From Streptomyces tendae (GTDB taxonomy: Bacteria > Actinomycetota > Actinomycetes > Streptomycetales > Streptomycetaceae): a stretch of DNA of 64,000 nucleotides. Below the pieces are notes generated by a model. That model saw nothing but the letters and a program-made list of their open reading frames with translations, searched no databases and was not told the origin of the DNA. The stretch spans positions 620,001 through 684,000 of the forward strand of contig NZ_CP043959.1 of assembly GCF_008632955.1 (NCBI RefSeq). The letters are read 5' to 3'. Positions 18,684-28,296 of the stretch are shown one piece after another; position 1 is the stretch's first letter, and each line of letters begins with the position of its first letter. A program made the translations under genes and the position numbers.

Positions 18684-19306
18684 CCCTGACCGCAGCCGCA
18701 GGAACGGCCGCGCACGCCACGACCGCCGCCGAGTCGCACGGTTTCCTCTCCCCGACCGGCGTCGAGATCACCTTCCTCCTCGTCGGCCTCGTCACCCTCG
18801 GGGCCGCCGCCGTCACCGTCACCACCCGGCAGCTGGTGCACGCCGCCCTGTGGCTGGTGGTGGCCCTCGGCGGGCTCGCCGTCGAATACCTCCTGCTCAC
18901 CGCCGAGTTCATCGCCTGGGTGCAGGTCCTCATCTACGTCGGTTCCGTCGTCGTCCTGCTGCTGTTCGGGCTGATGCTCACCCGCGCCCCCGTCGGCCGC
19001 TCACCGGACGCCGACTCCGGCAACCGGTGGGTCGCCCTCGCCGTCGCCGTCGCCGCGGCGGCCGCCCTGGTCTGGGTGGTCGTCGACGCCTTCCGTACCA
19101 CCTGGATCGACCTGGACGGAGCCCCCGCCGGCTCCACCGACGTCACCGGCGCCAGCCTCTTCCAGCACTGGGTCCTCCCCTTCGAAGCCCTGTCCGTCCT
19201 CCTCCTCGCCGCCCTCGTCGGCGCGATCGTCCTGTCCCGCAAGGCAAAGGCCGACGCCGCGACCCGCGCGACGGACACCCGGCGCGACACGGAAGGGGCC
19301 CGCTGA
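18680..19306 (+). CDS. nuoJ: NADH-quinone oxidoreductase subunit J
   Basis: 208-residue membrane subunit with five hydrophobic helices, including the conserved third helix [21 protein letters not shown], which carries the glycine-induced pi-bulge region that gates proton movement. The GTG is fixed by the GTGA overlap with nuoI. The N-terminal 22 residues (Ala/Thr-rich) precede the first helix. It overlaps nuoK by one base. Confidence 0.93.
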   Translation: MTLTAAAGTAAHATTAAESHGFLSPTGVEITFLLVGLVTLGAAAVTVTTRQLVHAALWLVVALGGLAVEYLLLTAEFIAWVQVLIYVGSVVVLLLFGLMLTRAPVGRSPDADSGNRWVALAVAVAAAAALVWVVVDAFRTTWIDLDGAPAGSTDVTGASLFQHWVLPFEALSVLLLAALVGAIVLSRKAKADAATRATDTRRDTEGAR

Positions 19307-19713
19307 TGCACCTCGCCTATCCCGCCGTCCTGTCCGCCCTCCTCTTCTGCACCGGCGTCTACGGCGTCCTCGCCCGCCGCAACGCGATCCTCGTGCTGAT
19401 GTCGGTCGAGCTGATGCTCAACGCCGTCAACCTGAACCTCGTCGCCTTCGACGTCTGGCTCAGCCGGGCCGCCGAGGAGACGCTGCACTCCGGACAGGCC
19501 CTGGCCCTCTTCACCATCGCGATCGCCGCCGCCGAGATCGGCATCGGCCTCGCGATCGTCCTCGCCGTGTACCGCAACCGCGGCAGCTCGGACATCGACC
19601 GGCTCCGCGACACCGCCGAGGGCCACGGACCCGACGAACCCGACAGCGACGCCACCGGCCGAGCGATCCCCGCGCCTCCGGCCGCCGGCGAGAAGGCCGA
19701 GGCCACCGCGTGA
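19306..19713 (+). CDS. nuoK: NADH-quinone oxidoreductase subunit K
   Basis: 135-residue subunit with three helices. The conserved NuoK core is seen ([23 protein letters not shown], with the membrane glutamate of helix 2, and the second glutamate in [12 protein letters not shown]), both needed for proton translocation. The last 40 residues are a charged tail outside the usual 100-residue core. TGATG overlap upstream and GTGA overlap downstream. Confidence 0.94.
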   Translation: MHLAYPAVLSALLFCTGVYGVLARRNAILVLMSVELMLNAVNLNLVAFDVWLSRAAEETLHSGQALALFTIAIAAAEIGIGLAIVLAVYRNRGSSDIDRLRDTAEGHGPDEPDSDATGRAIPAPPAAGEKAEATA

Positions 19714-21704
19714 CCACGACCACCCTCGCCGTCCTCGTCCCCCTCCTTCCGTTCCTCGGCGCACTCAGCGGTCTGCTGCTGGGCCGCACCGCACCCGGCT
19801 TCGCCCGCCCGCTCGCCGTCCTGCCGGCACTGGCCTCCCTGGCGCTCGCCGCCGTCGTCGCCGCGCGCCAGGGCGGCGGCGATCCGGTCGACGCCGCCAC
19901 CGAACTCACCCCCACCGGCTCGGTCCCGATCGAACTCGCCCTGCACATCGACGGCTTCGCCGCCCTCACCGCCGTGGTCGTCGCCACCGTCGCCACCTGC
20001 GTGCAGATCTACTCCACGGGCTACCTGCGCGACGACCCGCGCTACCCGTCCTACGCCGCCCTCGTCTCGCTGTTCACCTCCGCGATGCTCCTGGTCGTCT
20101 ACACCGGCGACCTGATGGTGCTGCTGGTCGGCTGGGAAGTCATGGGCATCTGCTCCTACTTCCTCGTCGGCCACTACTGGGAGACGCCGGAGGCCCGCGC
20201 CGCGTCGCTCAAGGCCTTCCTGGTCACCAAGCTCGGCGACGTCCCCTTCCTCATCGGCCTGTTCGCTCTCGCCGCCGACGCCGGGTCCTTCCGCATCACC
20301 CGGATCCTCGGCGCCGTCGCACACGGCGGCATCGACCACCCCACGCTGATCGCCCTGCTGCTCCTCGCGGGCGTGGCCGGCAAGTCCGCGCAGTTCCCGC
20401 TGCACACCTGGCTCCCCGACGCGATGGCGGGCCCCACGCCCGTCTCCGCGCTGATCCACGCCGCGACGATGGTCGCCGCCGGTGTCTACTTCGTCGCCCG
20501 TCTCCTCCCGCTCTTCGAGGCCTCGCAGGCGGCGATGACCGTCCTCGCCGTCATGGCCGCCGTGACGATGACCGGCTCGGCGCTCGCCGCCCTCGCCCAG
20601 GACGACATCAAACGCGTCCTCGCCTACTCGACGATCGGCCAGCTCGGCTACATGACCGGCGCCCTCGCCGTCGCCGACCGGGGCGCCGCCGTCTTCCACC
20701 TCCTGTCCCACGGCGCCTTCAAGGCGCTGCTGTTCCTCGCCGCCGGCGTGATCATCCACGCCGCCGGCACCAACTCGCTGGCCGCCATGTCCCGCATGGG
20801 CCACCTGCGCGACCGCGTCCCCGACGCCTACTGGACGACGACCGTGGCGCTGCTCGCGCTCGCCGCGATCCCGCCGTTCAGCGGCTTCTTCTCCAAGGAG
20901 GCCGTCCTCGGCGTCGCCGAACACGTCGTCACCGGCCACACCGAGCACGCCCCCGCGGCGGCGGGCTGGATCGTCCTCCTCGCCGGTCTGCTCACCGCCC
21001 TCCTCACCGCCGCCTACGCGATGCGGCTGTGGCTGCTCGCCTTCCGCGGCAGCGGCACCGAGGCCCCCGACCACGGCCGGCAGCCGCTGACCATGACCGC
21101 GGTGCTGTGGGTGCTCGCCGTCCCGTCGCTGGCGCTCGGCGGGTTCGCCTTCCGGGTGCTGCCCGACTGGTTCGACGGCCACGAGCTGACCCCGGCCCTC
21201 ACCACCTCCGTGCTCGGCACGGGCGTGGCCCTGGTCGGCGGCATCGTCACCTACGCCACCTGGCGGCACACCACCGCGCACGCCACCCGCATCCCGCTCG
21301 GCGCCGTCGCCGCCCACCCCGAGGGCGACGCCGGCCGGGTCGAGGCGGAGGCCATCGCGAGCCACGAACCGGCCTACGGGGACATCGCGTACGCGGCCGA
21401 CCCCTCGGACCCCGGGCGGCTGCTGCTCGGCCGGCTGCACCGGCACGCCGCCGTCGGCTTCCACCTGGACGCCGTGTACTCGGCGCTGTTCGTCCGCCCG
21501 GTCCGGGCCGGCGCGAGCCTCGTACGGTTCCTCGACCGGGAGGTCGTCGACACCTACGTACGCGGCGCGGGCACCCTGCCCCGCTGGCTCGGCGCCGCCG
21601 TACGACGGGCCCAGACCGGCAATCTGCAGACCTATGTGAGCGCGCTGCTCGCCGGCACCGTCGTCCTCGCGGTCGCCGCCGTCCTCGTCGCCACGGGAGC
21701 GTGA
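19710..21704 (+). CDS. nuoL: NADH-quinone oxidoreductase subunit L
   Basis: 664-residue antiporter-like proton channel. Core motifs: [18 protein letters not shown] (TM5 glutamate), [34 protein letters not shown] (TM7 lysine and TM8 region) and [17 protein letters not shown] (histidine/lysine of TM11-12). The C-terminal part (from about residue 555) corresponds to the long lateral helix and TM16. The GTG is set by overlap with nuoK; nuoM follows after six bases. Confidence 0.96.
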   Translation: MTTTTLAVLVPLLPFLGALSGLLLGRTAPGFARPLAVLPALASLALAAVVAARQGGGDPVDAATELTPTGSVPIELALHIDGFAALTAVVVATVATCVQIYSTGYLRDDPRYPSYAALVSLFTSAMLLVVYTGDLMVLLVGWEVMGICSYFLVGHYWETPEARAASLKAFLVTKLGDVPFLIGLFALAADAGSFRITRILGAVAHGGIDHPTLIALLLLAGVAGKSAQFPLHTWLPDAMAGPTPVSALIHAATMVAAGVYFVARLLPLFEASQAAMTVLAVMAAVTMTGSALAALAQDDIKRVLAYSTIGQLGYMTGALAVADRGAAVFHLLSHGAFKALLFLAAGVIIHAAGTNSLAAMSRMGHLRDRVPDAYWTTTVALLALAAIPPFSGFFSKEAVLGVAEHVVTGHTEHAPAAAGWIVLLAGLLTALLTAAYAMRLWLLAFRGSGTEAPDHGRQPLTMTAVLWVLAVPSLALGGFAFRVLPDWFDGHELTPALTTSVLGTGVALVGGIVTYATWRHTTAHATRIPLGAVAAHPEGDAGRVEAEAIASHEPAYGDIAYAADPSDPGRLLLGRLHRHAAVGFHLDAVYSALFVRPVRAGASLVRFLDREVVDTYVRGAGTLPRWLGAAVRRAQTGNLQTYVSALLAGTVVLAVAAVLVATGA

Positions 21705-21710
21705 GCAGGC

Positions 21711-23288
21711 GTGATCGATATCAACGAGTCCGTGATGCAGTTCCTTCTGGCGTTCCTGGTCGTCGGCCCGCTCCTGGGCGCCGCCGCCGCTCTGCTGCCC
21801 GCACCGCCCGGACTGAAGGGGAAGTCGCCCGAGCAGGCCGTGCTGCGGCACGGCGTCACCGTCACCGGAGTGATCCTCGCCGCGGCGATCGTCCTGGCAC
21901 TCGGCTTCGACCACGACCACCCGTCGAAGATGCAGGCCACGACCGACATCAGCTGGATCCCCGCACTCGACGTGCGGATCCACCTCGGCACCGACGGCAT
22001 CTCACTCCCCCTTCTGGTCCTGACCGCTCTGCTGGCCTTCCTCAGCGCCCTCTACTCGTACTTCAAGCCGCCCGCGGGACCGTCCCCGAAGGCCTTCGTC
22101 GCCCTGCTGCTCGTCCTCGAGTCCGGCACCCTGGCGACCTTCGCCGTCCTCGACCTGGTCCTGTTCTTCCTCGCCTTCGAGACGGTCCTCGTCCCGATGT
22201 ACTTCCTCATCGCCCGCTGGGGCGGCGAGGGCCGGGCCGAGGCGGCCTGGAAGTTCATCCTGTACACCCTGCTCGGCTCGGTGGTCATGCTGCTCGGCCT
22301 GCTCCTGATCGGGATCAAGGCGGGCACGTTCGACATGGTGGCACTCGCCACTGACAACGGCCGGTCGCTGACCACATCCGTGCAGGTCATCGCAGTACTG
22401 GCGGTCGGGATCGGGCTCGCGGTGAAGACGCCGATGTGGCCTCTGCACAGCTGGCTGCCCGACGCCCACACCGCCGCGCCGACGGTCGGCTCGGTCCTGC
22501 TGGCCGGCGTCCTGCTGAAGATGGGCACGTACGGCTTCGTACGGATCCTGCTCCCGGCCGCCCCCGACGGCTTCCGCACCTTCGCGCCGTACCTGGCCGC
22601 CTTCGCCGTCGTCGGCATTGTCTACGGATCCCTCGCCTGCCTCGCCCTGGCCAGGAAGGGCGCGAAGGGCGACCTCAAGCGGCTCATCGCCTACTCCTCC
22701 GTCGGCCACATGGGCTTCGTCCTCCTCGGCATCGCGACCATGACCCCGACCGGCGTCAACGGCGCCCTGTTCGCCAACATCGCCCACGGCCTCATCACCG
22801 GCCTGCTGTTCTTCCTGGTCGGCGGTCTGAAGGAGCGCACCGGCAGCACGGATCTGGACGCCCTCGCCCAGGAGACCGGAGCCGCGCTCTACGGCAGGGC
22901 CCCGCGCCTCGGCGGCCTGCTCGCCTTCGCCGCCGTCGCCTCTCTAGGCCTGCCCGGTCTCGCCGGGTTCTGGGGCGAGATGCTGGCGCTGTTCGGTGCC
23001 TTCGACCCCGCCGAGGGGCTCAGCCGGCCCGCCTTCCTGACCTTCATGTCGATCGGCGCGTTCGGCACCCTGCTCACCGCCGCCTACCTGCTGGTCGTGG
23101 TCCGCCGGGTCTGCATGGGCGCAGCGCCCCGGGACGACGCCCCACGCCTCACCGACGTGCGCTCCTACGAGTTCGCGGCCTGGACCCCGCTCGTCGCCCT
23201 CACCGTCGTCGCCGGCCTGTGGCCCAAGGCCCTCCTCGGGCTGACCGACCCGGCCGTGCAGCAGCTCCTCGCAGGAGGCACCCGATGA
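21711..23288 (+). CDS. nuoM: NADH-quinone oxidoreductase subunit M
   Basis: 525-residue antiporter-like subunit. Key segments: FFLAFETVLVPMYFLIARWGGEGR (TM5 glutamate), VKTPMWPLHSWLPDAHTAAPTVGSVLLAGVLLKMGTYG region with channel lysine, and FANIAHGLITGLLFFLVGG. The GTG giving MIDINESVMQFLL follows closely after nuoL. The stop overlaps the nuoN ATG. Confidence 0.96.
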   Translation: MIDINESVMQFLLAFLVVGPLLGAAAALLPAPPGLKGKSPEQAVLRHGVTVTGVILAAAIVLALGFDHDHPSKMQATTDISWIPALDVRIHLGTDGISLPLLVLTALLAFLSALYSYFKPPAGPSPKAFVALLLVLESGTLATFAVLDLVLFFLAFETVLVPMYFLIARWGGEGRAEAAWKFILYTLLGSVVMLLGLLLIGIKAGTFDMVALATDNGRSLTTSVQVIAVLAVGIGLAVKTPMWPLHSWLPDAHTAAPTVGSVLLAGVLLKMGTYGFVRILLPAAPDGFRTFAPYLAAFAVVGIVYGSLACLALARKGAKGDLKRLIAYSSVGHMGFVLLGIATMTPTGVNGALFANIAHGLITGLLFFLVGGLKERTGSTDLDALAQETGAALYGRAPRLGGLLAFAAVASLGLPGLAGFWGEMLALFGAFDPAEGLSRPAFLTFMSIGAFGTLLTAAYLLVVVRRVCMGAAPRDDAPRLTDVRSYEFAAWTPLVALTVVAGLWPKALLGLTDPAVQQLLAGGTR

Positions 23289-24784
23289 GCTCCCTCGTCC
23301 AGTCCGTCGACTGGCTGGCCATCGCACCGCCCACCATCACGGCGGTCGTCGGACTCGTCGTCCTCGTCGCCGACCTGTTCGTCGCCGAGGCCAGGAAGCC
23401 CCTGCTCGGCTGGATCGCGGTGGCCGGGCTCGCGGCCGCCGCGCTCATGCTGCTGCCCCTCCTCGACGCCGACCGCAGCACGTTCTGCCTGGTGGGCGAC
23501 ACCGGTGTGTGCAGCTACACCGCGGACCGCTTCACCCTCGTCATCCAGTTCCTGGTCCTCGGCGGCGCCCTGCTGGCCGCCCTGCTGTCCGTCACCGCGC
23601 TGAAGGACTCCGGCAAGCGGCTCCCCGAGGGCGAGTACTGGTTCCTGTTCCTCTCCTCCGCGGCCGGCGCCGCCCTGCTGCCCGCCTCCCGGGACCTCGC
23701 GACCCTGGTCGTCGCCCTGGAGGTCGCGTCCCTGCCCGCCTTCGCCCTGGTCGGCCTGCGGCACGGCGACCGCCGGTCCTCCGAGGCGGCCCTGAAGTTC
23801 TTCCTGTCCTCCGTCACCGCCACCGCGGTCAGCCTGCTCGGCATCAGCTTCGTCTACGCGGCCACCGGAACCCTCCACCTCGCCCGGGTCGCCGAGCGCA
23901 TCCAGCACGTCGACGGGCAGCTCCAGACCCTCGCGCAGACCGGCGTCGTCCTCACCCTCGTCGGCTTCGCGTTCAAGACGGCCGCCGTCCCCTTCCACTT
24001 CTGGGTCCCCGACACCTACGTGGGCGCCCCGCTGCCCGTCGCCGCGTATCTGTCGGTCATCGGCAAGGCGGTCGGCTTCTCCGGCCTCATCCTCGTCACG
24101 GTCGTCGCCCTGCCCTCGTACGCCGACGCGTGGGCTCCCGCGCTCGCCGTGCTGGCCGCCCTCACCATGACCGTCGGGAACCTCGGCGCCCTGCGCCAGC
24201 GGTCCACGCGCGCGTACAGCGCCGTACGCCTCCTCGCCTGGTCGTCCGTCGGCCAGGCCGGCTACCTCCTGGTGCCGATCGCCGCCGCCGGCTACTCCGA
24301 CGACCCCGAAAGGCCGATCGGCTCCACCCTCGCCTACGCCCTCATGTACGGAGCCGTGAACCTGGGCGCCTTCGCCGTGGCCGCCCTCGTCGGCCGCGCA
24401 CACCGGCTCAACCGGGTCGCCGACTACCGCGGCCTGTACGCCGCGAGCCCCCTCACCGCACTGCTCATGGGCTTCTTCCTGCTGTGCCTCGCCGGACTCC
24501 CGCCGGGCGTCATCGGCCTCTTCGCCAAGGTCACGGTGTTCGCCGCGGCCGTCGACGCCGGGCTCGGCTGGCTGGCCGTCGTCATGGCCGTCAACGTCGT
24601 CATCGCGCTGGTCTACTACCTGCGCTGGACGGCACTGCTGTTCCGCGCACCGGAGGGGGAAGCGGCCACCTACCGCCTGACCGCGCCCCTCACCGCGGCA
24701 CTCGCCCTCACCGGCGTCCTCGGCATCGCCCTGTCCGGGGCTCCCCAGCTGGTCCTGCGCTTCACCGACACCGGGCTGTTCTAG
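23285..24784 (+). CDS. nuoN: NADH-quinone oxidoreductase subunit N
   Basis: 499-residue antiporter-like subunit, the innermost proton channel. Visible: ALEVASLPAFALVGLR (helix-5 glutamate), FKTAAVPFHFWVPDTYVGAPLPVAAYLSVIGKAVG (lysine motif typical of NuoN) and the late helices KVTVFAAAVDAGLGWLAVV with the TM12 lysine. The ATG overlaps the nuoM stop. It ends the operon: the next 330 bp hold repeats and the htpX promoter, with no nuoD, E, F or G. Confidence 0.96.
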   Translation: MSSLVQSVDWLAIAPPTITAVVGLVVLVADLFVAEARKPLLGWIAVAGLAAAALMLLPLLDADRSTFCLVGDTGVCSYTADRFTLVIQFLVLGGALLAALLSVTALKDSGKRLPEGEYWFLFLSSAAGAALLPASRDLATLVVALEVASLPAFALVGLRHGDRRSSEAALKFFLSSVTATAVSLLGISFVYAATGTLHLARVAERIQHVDGQLQTLAQTGVVLTLVGFAFKTAAVPFHFWVPDTYVGAPLPVAAYLSVIGKAVGFSGLILVTVVALPSYADAWAPALAVLAALTMTVGNLGALRQRSTRAYSAVRLLAWSSVGQAGYLLVPIAAAGYSDDPERPIGSTLAYALMYGAVNLGAFAVAALVGRAHRLNRVADYRGLYAASPLTALLMGFFLLCLAGLPPGVIGLFAKVTVFAAAVDAGLGWLAVVMAVNVVIALVYYLRWTALLFRAPEGEAATYRLTAPLTAALALTGVLGIALSGAPQLVLRFTDTGLF

Positions 24785-24811
24785 CGCGGCCGTCTACGCG
24801 CGGGGAGCCCT

Positions 24812-24915
24812 TGGCCCCTACGCCCGCCGGGAGCCGCCCGGCCCCTACGCCCGCCGAAGACCGCCCGGCCCCCACGCCCGCCGGGAGCCGCCCTGGCCTC
24901 CACGCGCGCGTGCCG
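24812..24915 (+). repeat. 27-bp tandem repeat, about 3.5 units, after nuoN
   Basis: Three units of 27 bp (24812-24838, 24839-24865, 24866-24892) share GGCCCCTACGCCCGCCG-type sequence with a few substitutions, followed by a partial, diverged fourth. It is noncoding and lies directly after the nuo operon stop. It could act as a transcription or mRNA-end structure; no clean hairpin is seen. Confidence 0.65.
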
Positions 24916-24975
24916 CGGGCCCACGTTCCGCGCGGTGGTCACCCGGACGGTTGACACGCGCCACCACGCGCACAA

Positions 24976-25002
24976 GGGAACTAGTGCCCCTCGCCTGGCG
25001 TT
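24976..25002 (+). promoter_or_regulatory. Candidate SigR-type promoter of htpX
   Basis: GGGAAC at 24976-24981 and GTT at 25000-25002 are separated by 18 bp, matching the GGGAAT-N18-GTT consensus of the Streptomyces thiol-stress sigma factor SigR with one change. It lies about 110 bp upstream of the htpX start. A protease gene is a sensible SigR target. Confidence 0.5.
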
Positions 25003-25116
25003 GACCGGTACGGGAGGGTCCACTGGACGTGGCACCACGGCACCAGTGGGCAGCGCGGGTCAGAAGGAAGATCAGCAAGCAAGGGTTCCCCTGCCGCACG
25101 ACTTGGAGGGCGTACC

Positions 25117-25977
25117 GTGCACCGCCGGCACAACGGGCTCAGGACCGCGGTCCTCCTCGGGGGACTGTCCGCACTCATCATCGTCATCGGCAGTTTTTTC
25201 GGCCGCATGGGGCTCGTCGTCGCCGTCGTCGTCGCTCTGGGCACCAACGCCTACGCGTACTGGAACAGCGACAAGCTGGCCCTGCGGGCCATGCGGGCCC
25301 GTCCGGTGAGCGAGTTCGAGGCGCCGGGCCTGTACCGGATGGTCCGTGACCTCTCCACGCAGGCACGCCAGCCCATGCCCCGCCTGTACATCTCGCCGAC
25401 GGAGGCACCCAACGCCTTCGCCACCGGTCGCAATCCGCGCAACGCCGCGGTGTGCTGCACGGAAGGCATCCTGCGTCTGCTCGACGAGCGCGAACTGCGC
25501 GGCGTCATCGGCCACGAACTCAGCCACGTCTACAACCGCGACATCCTGATCTCCTCCGTCGCCGGTGCCCTCGCCTCCGTGATCATGTTCCTGGTCAACT
25601 TCGCCTGGCTGATCCCGATCGGCCGCTCGGACGACGACGACGGCCCGGGCCTGTTCGGCATGCTGCTGATCCTTCTGCTCGGCCCGCTCGCGGCGTCCCT
25701 CATCCAGCTGGCCATCAGCCGCTCCCGGGAGTACGAGGCGGACGCCTCCGGTGCCCAGCTCACCGGCGACCCCCGGGCCCTGGCGAGCGCCCTGCGCAAG
25801 CTGGAACAGGGCACCAAACAGCTTCCGCTGCCCCCCGAGCCCCGCATCGAGACGGCCAGCCACATGATGATCGCGAACCCGTTCCGCCCGGGGCAGGGGC
25901 TCGCAAAGATGTTCTCCACCCACCCGCCGATGGCGGAACGCATCGCCCGGCTCGAGAAGATGGCAGGCCACCTGTGA
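25117..25977 (+). CDS. htpX: HtpX-family zinc metalloprotease
   Basis: 286-residue membrane-bound peptidase of the M48B family that degrades misfolded membrane proteins. Two N-terminal helices (residues 8-45), then the catalytic HEXXH motif in [11 protein letters not shown], a second hydrophobic pair, and the third zinc-ligand region [11 protein letters not shown]. The GTG (MHRRHNGLR) has TTGGAGGG upstream. Its stop overlaps the start of the YccF-like gene (GTGA), forming a two-gene operon. Confidence 0.94.
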   Translation: MHRRHNGLRTAVLLGGLSALIIVIGSFFGRMGLVVAVVVALGTNAYAYWNSDKLALRAMRARPVSEFEAPGLYRMVRDLSTQARQPMPRLYISPTEAPNAFATGRNPRNAAVCCTEGILRLLDERELRGVIGHELSHVYNRDILISSVAGALASVIMFLVNFAWLIPIGRSDDDDGPGLFGMLLILLLGPLAASLIQLAISRSREYEADASGAQLTGDPRALASALRKLEQGTKQLPLPPEPRIETASHMMIANPFRPGQGLAKMFSTHPPMAERIARLEKMAGHL

Positions 25978-26369
25978 AGACCATCCTGAATCTCATCTGG
26001 CTCGTCTTCAGCGGCTTCTGGCTGTTCCTCGGCTACATGCTCGCCGGCCTGCTGCTGTGCGTCACGATCATCGGCATCCCGTTCGGCGTGGCCGCGTTCC
26101 GCATCGGCGTCTACGCCCTGTGGCCCTTCGGGTACACCACGGTCGAGCGCCGCGACGCGGGAGCACCGTCCCTGATCGTCAACGTGCTGTGGCTGATCCT
26201 CGCGGGCTGGTGGCTCGCCCTCGGCCACATCGTCACCGGCATCGCCCTGTGCGTGACGATCATCGGCATCCCCCTCGGCATCGCCAACTTCAAGCTGATC
26301 CCGGTCTCCCTGTTCCCGCTGGGCCGCGAGATCGTCCGTACGGATCAGGGGTTCACGGACCGCTGGTGA
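25974..26369 (+). CDS. YccF domain membrane protein
   Basis: 131-residue inner-membrane protein with two tandem YccF repeats: [21 protein letters not shown] with [14 protein letters not shown], and [21 protein letters not shown] with [16 protein letters not shown]. The function of the family is unknown. It is coupled to htpX by a four-base overlap, which suggests a role in membrane protein quality or stress, an inference from context only. GTG start. Confidence 0.9.
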   Translation: MKTILNLIWLVFSGFWLFLGYMLAGLLLCVTIIGIPFGVAAFRIGVYALWPFGYTTVERRDAGAPSLIVNVLWLILAGWWLALGHIVTGIALCVTIIGIPLGIANFKLIPVSLFPLGREIVRTDQGFTDRW

Positions 26370-26412
26370 GTCACCACCGGGCGTCCACACAGGACGCCCG
26401 ACGGCGGGGGAG

Positions 26413-26439
26413 TTGTCCACAACCGCGGAGTTGTCCACA
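26413..26439 (+). promoter_or_regulatory. Two perfect DnaA boxes in direct repeat
   Basis: TTGTCCACA occurs at 26413-26421 and 26431-26439, same orientation, with nine bases between. This is the preferred DnaA box of Streptomyces. They lie in the gap between the convergent YccF-like and APC permease genes, so not in a promoter of a flanking gene. A DnaA-titration or other chromosome-organising site is possible. Confidence 0.65.
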
Positions 26440-26594
26440 GGCCCGCACACGGCTCGCGGCCGGACCGCATGGTGAACCCATGACCGAGCACGAGAAGCCG
26501 TACGAGCCGCTGGTTCCGCCGCACCGCATACGCCGAGGGCCCTGACACACCCCGGCGCGCTTCGGGACGGCCCCCGGGGCCCTGACGCCGTGGG

Positions 26595-27860
26595 CTACCG
26601 CCCGCCCCTGGCCTTCCGCCGCCCCCACACCTTCCGCACGCCGTAGGCCGCCACACCCCCGCCGAGCACCGCCGCGCCCACGGCCACCGAGACCGCCGGC
26701 AACGAGAACGCCAGGACCAGGCACCCGGCGAGCCCCACCACCGGCACCACGCGGGCCACCACTCCCGGACCGAGCGTCCAGGCCGAGGCGTTCGCCACCG
26801 CGTAGTAGGTCAGCACACCGAAGGAGGAGAACCCGATAGCGCCCCGCACATCCACGGTGGCGGCCAGGACGGCGACGACAACGCCCACGGCCAGCTCCGC
26901 CCGGTGCGGCACCCGGAACCGCGGGTGCACGGCGGCCAGCGCTCCCGGGAGGTGACGGTCCCGGGCCATGGCCAGCGTCGTCCGCGACACCCCCAGCAGC
27001 AGGGCCAGCAGCGACCCCAGCGCGGCCACCGCCGCACCCGCCCGCACCACCGGCGCGAGCCCGGGCACCCCGGCGGCCCGCGCCGCGTCGGCCAGCGGCG
27101 CGGAGGACTCACCCAACTCCCGAGCCCCGAGAACGGAAAGGACCGCCACAGCGACCACCGCGTACACGGCCAGAGTGACACCCAGCGCCACCCGGACGGC
27201 CCGGGGAATGGTGCGCGCCGGATCCCGCACCTCCTCGCCGAGGGTCGCGATCCGCGCGTATCCCGCGAACGCGAAGAACAGCAGACCCGCCGCCTGGAGC
27301 ACCCCGCCGACCCCGCCCTCGACACCGGTGTCCAGACGCCCGAAGTCGGCTTCCCCCGACGTCAGACACACGACCACCACGGAAGCGAGGACCGCCAGGA
27401 CCACACCCACGATCACCCGGGTCACCCACGCGGACTTCTGGACACCGCCGTAGTCGACCGCCGTGACCAGCACCACGGCGCCCACGGCCACGGCGTGCGC
27501 CTGCCCCGGCCAGACGTACGCCCCCACGGTGAGCGCCATCGCCGCGCAGGACGCCGTCTTGCCGACCACGAACGCCCAGCCGGCCAGGTAGCCCCAGAAA
27601 TCGCCGAGCCGCTCACGCCCGTACACGTAGGTGCCGCCCGAGGCCGGGTACAGGGCGGCGAGGCGCGCGGAGGAGTCCGCGTTGCAGTAGGCGACCACGG
27701 CGGCGGCCGCCAGCCCGAGGAGCAGTCCGGAACCGGCCGCACGTGCGGCGGGCGCGAGCGCGGCGAAGATCCCCGCCCCCAGCATCGAGCCCAGCCCGAC
27801 GACGACGGCGTCACTCGCACCGAGGGTGCGGCGCAGTCCGGGTTCCGGCGGGTTCGTCAT
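26595..27860 (-). CDS. APC-family amino acid permease
   Basis: 421-residue permease with about twelve transmembrane segments. The N-terminal GLGSMLGAGIFAALAP matches the substrate/Na+-binding unwound helix 1 (GSxxGxGIF) of the APC superfamily, and YPASGGTYVYGRERLGDFWGYLAGW is the helix 2-3 signature. Helix 6 has FFAFAGYARIATLGEEVRDPARTIPRA. The substrate is probably an amino acid or polyamine. The ATG giving MTNPPEPGLRRTLG is the natural start; divergent from the GlsB-type gene with 93 bp between. Confidence 0.9.
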   Translation of the reverse strand: MTNPPEPGLRRTLGASDAVVVGLGSMLGAGIFAALAPAARAAGSGLLLGLAAAAVVAYCNADSSARLAALYPASGGTYVYGRERLGDFWGYLAGWAFVVGKTASCAAMALTVGAYVWPGQAHAVAVGAVVLVTAVDYGGVQKSAWVTRVIVGVVLAVLASVVVVCLTSGEADFGRLDTGVEGGVGGVLQAAGLLFFAFAGYARIATLGEEVRDPARTIPRAVRVALGVTLAVYAVVAVAVLSVLGARELGESSAPLADAARAAGVPGLAPVVRAGAAVAALGSLLALLLGVSRTTLAMARDRHLPGALAAVHPRFRVPHRAELAVGVVVAVLAATVDVRGAIGFSSFGVLTYYAVANASAWTLGPGVVARVVPVVGLAGCLVLAFSLPAVSVAVGAAVLGGGVAAYGVRKVWGRRKARGGR

Positions 27861-27953
27861 GAGGCCGCACCCTACTGATCAAGAGCAACCGGAAGGTGGA
27901 CTCGTGACGTCCTTCATGGTGCAAAGGCCGACGGGACAGGGCAGGTACTCGGC

Positions 27954-28220
27954 ATGACGATCATCAGTTGGATCATCCTTGGCCTGTTGGCCGGGGCCAT
28001 CGCGAAGTTCCTGCTGCCCGGCCGCGACCCGGGCGGTCTCATCGGCACGACGCTGATCGGTGTCGCCGGCGCGTTCATCGGCGGCTGGATCTCGTCCCGC
28101 TGGCTCGACCACCCGATCAGCAAGGACTTCTACGACGGCACCACGTGGGTGGCCGCGATCGGCGGCTCGCTGGTCCTGCTGATCGCCTACCGCATCCTGT
28201 TCGGCCATTCGCGCGACTGA
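27954..28220 (+). CDS. GlsB/YeaQ/YmgE-family stress-response membrane protein
   Basis: 88-residue protein with three predicted helices. ISWIILGLLAGAIAKFLLPGRDPGG and the glycine-rich second helix GTTLIGVAGAFIGGWI are the transglycosylase-associated (DUF) signature. The role is undefined; members are general-stress induced in several bacteria. Single-gene unit followed by a hairpin. Confidence 0.88.
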   Translation: MTIISWIILGLLAGAIAKFLLPGRDPGGLIGTTLIGVAGAFIGGWISSRWLDHPISKDFYDGTTWVAAIGGSLVLLIAYRILFGHSRD

Positions 28221-28238
28221 CGGCGCCGCGCACGCGAA

Positions 28239-28269
28239 AAGGGCGGGCACCCGAGCGGCACCCACCCTT
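28239..28269. terminator. Terminator hairpin between convergent genes
   Basis: AAGGGCGGG (28239-28247) pairs with CCCACCCTT (28261-28269) with one mismatch, between the GlsB-type gene and yajQ. Confidence 0.6.
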
Positions 28270-28296
28270 CCCCGTCCGTCCGGCGCGCCGGCGGAT

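Noticed and set aside
19359..21983. 874-residue open frame antisense to nuoKLM
   Set aside because: Shadow frame rich in Gly/Asp/Glu/Arg with no fold; the nuo genes explain the region.
24812..24915. CRISPR-like array
   Set aside because: Units are contiguous with no spacers and there are no cas genes; it is a simple tandem repeat.
26413..26439. A replication origin
   Set aside because: Only two DnaA boxes, with no AT-rich element and no dnaA/dnaN nearby; Streptomyces oriC has many boxes next to dnaA.
26480..26545. A 21-codon open frame (MTEHEKPYEPLVPPHRIRRGP)
   Set aside because: Composition is protein-like, but there is no ribosome site and it is too short to support without comparison.
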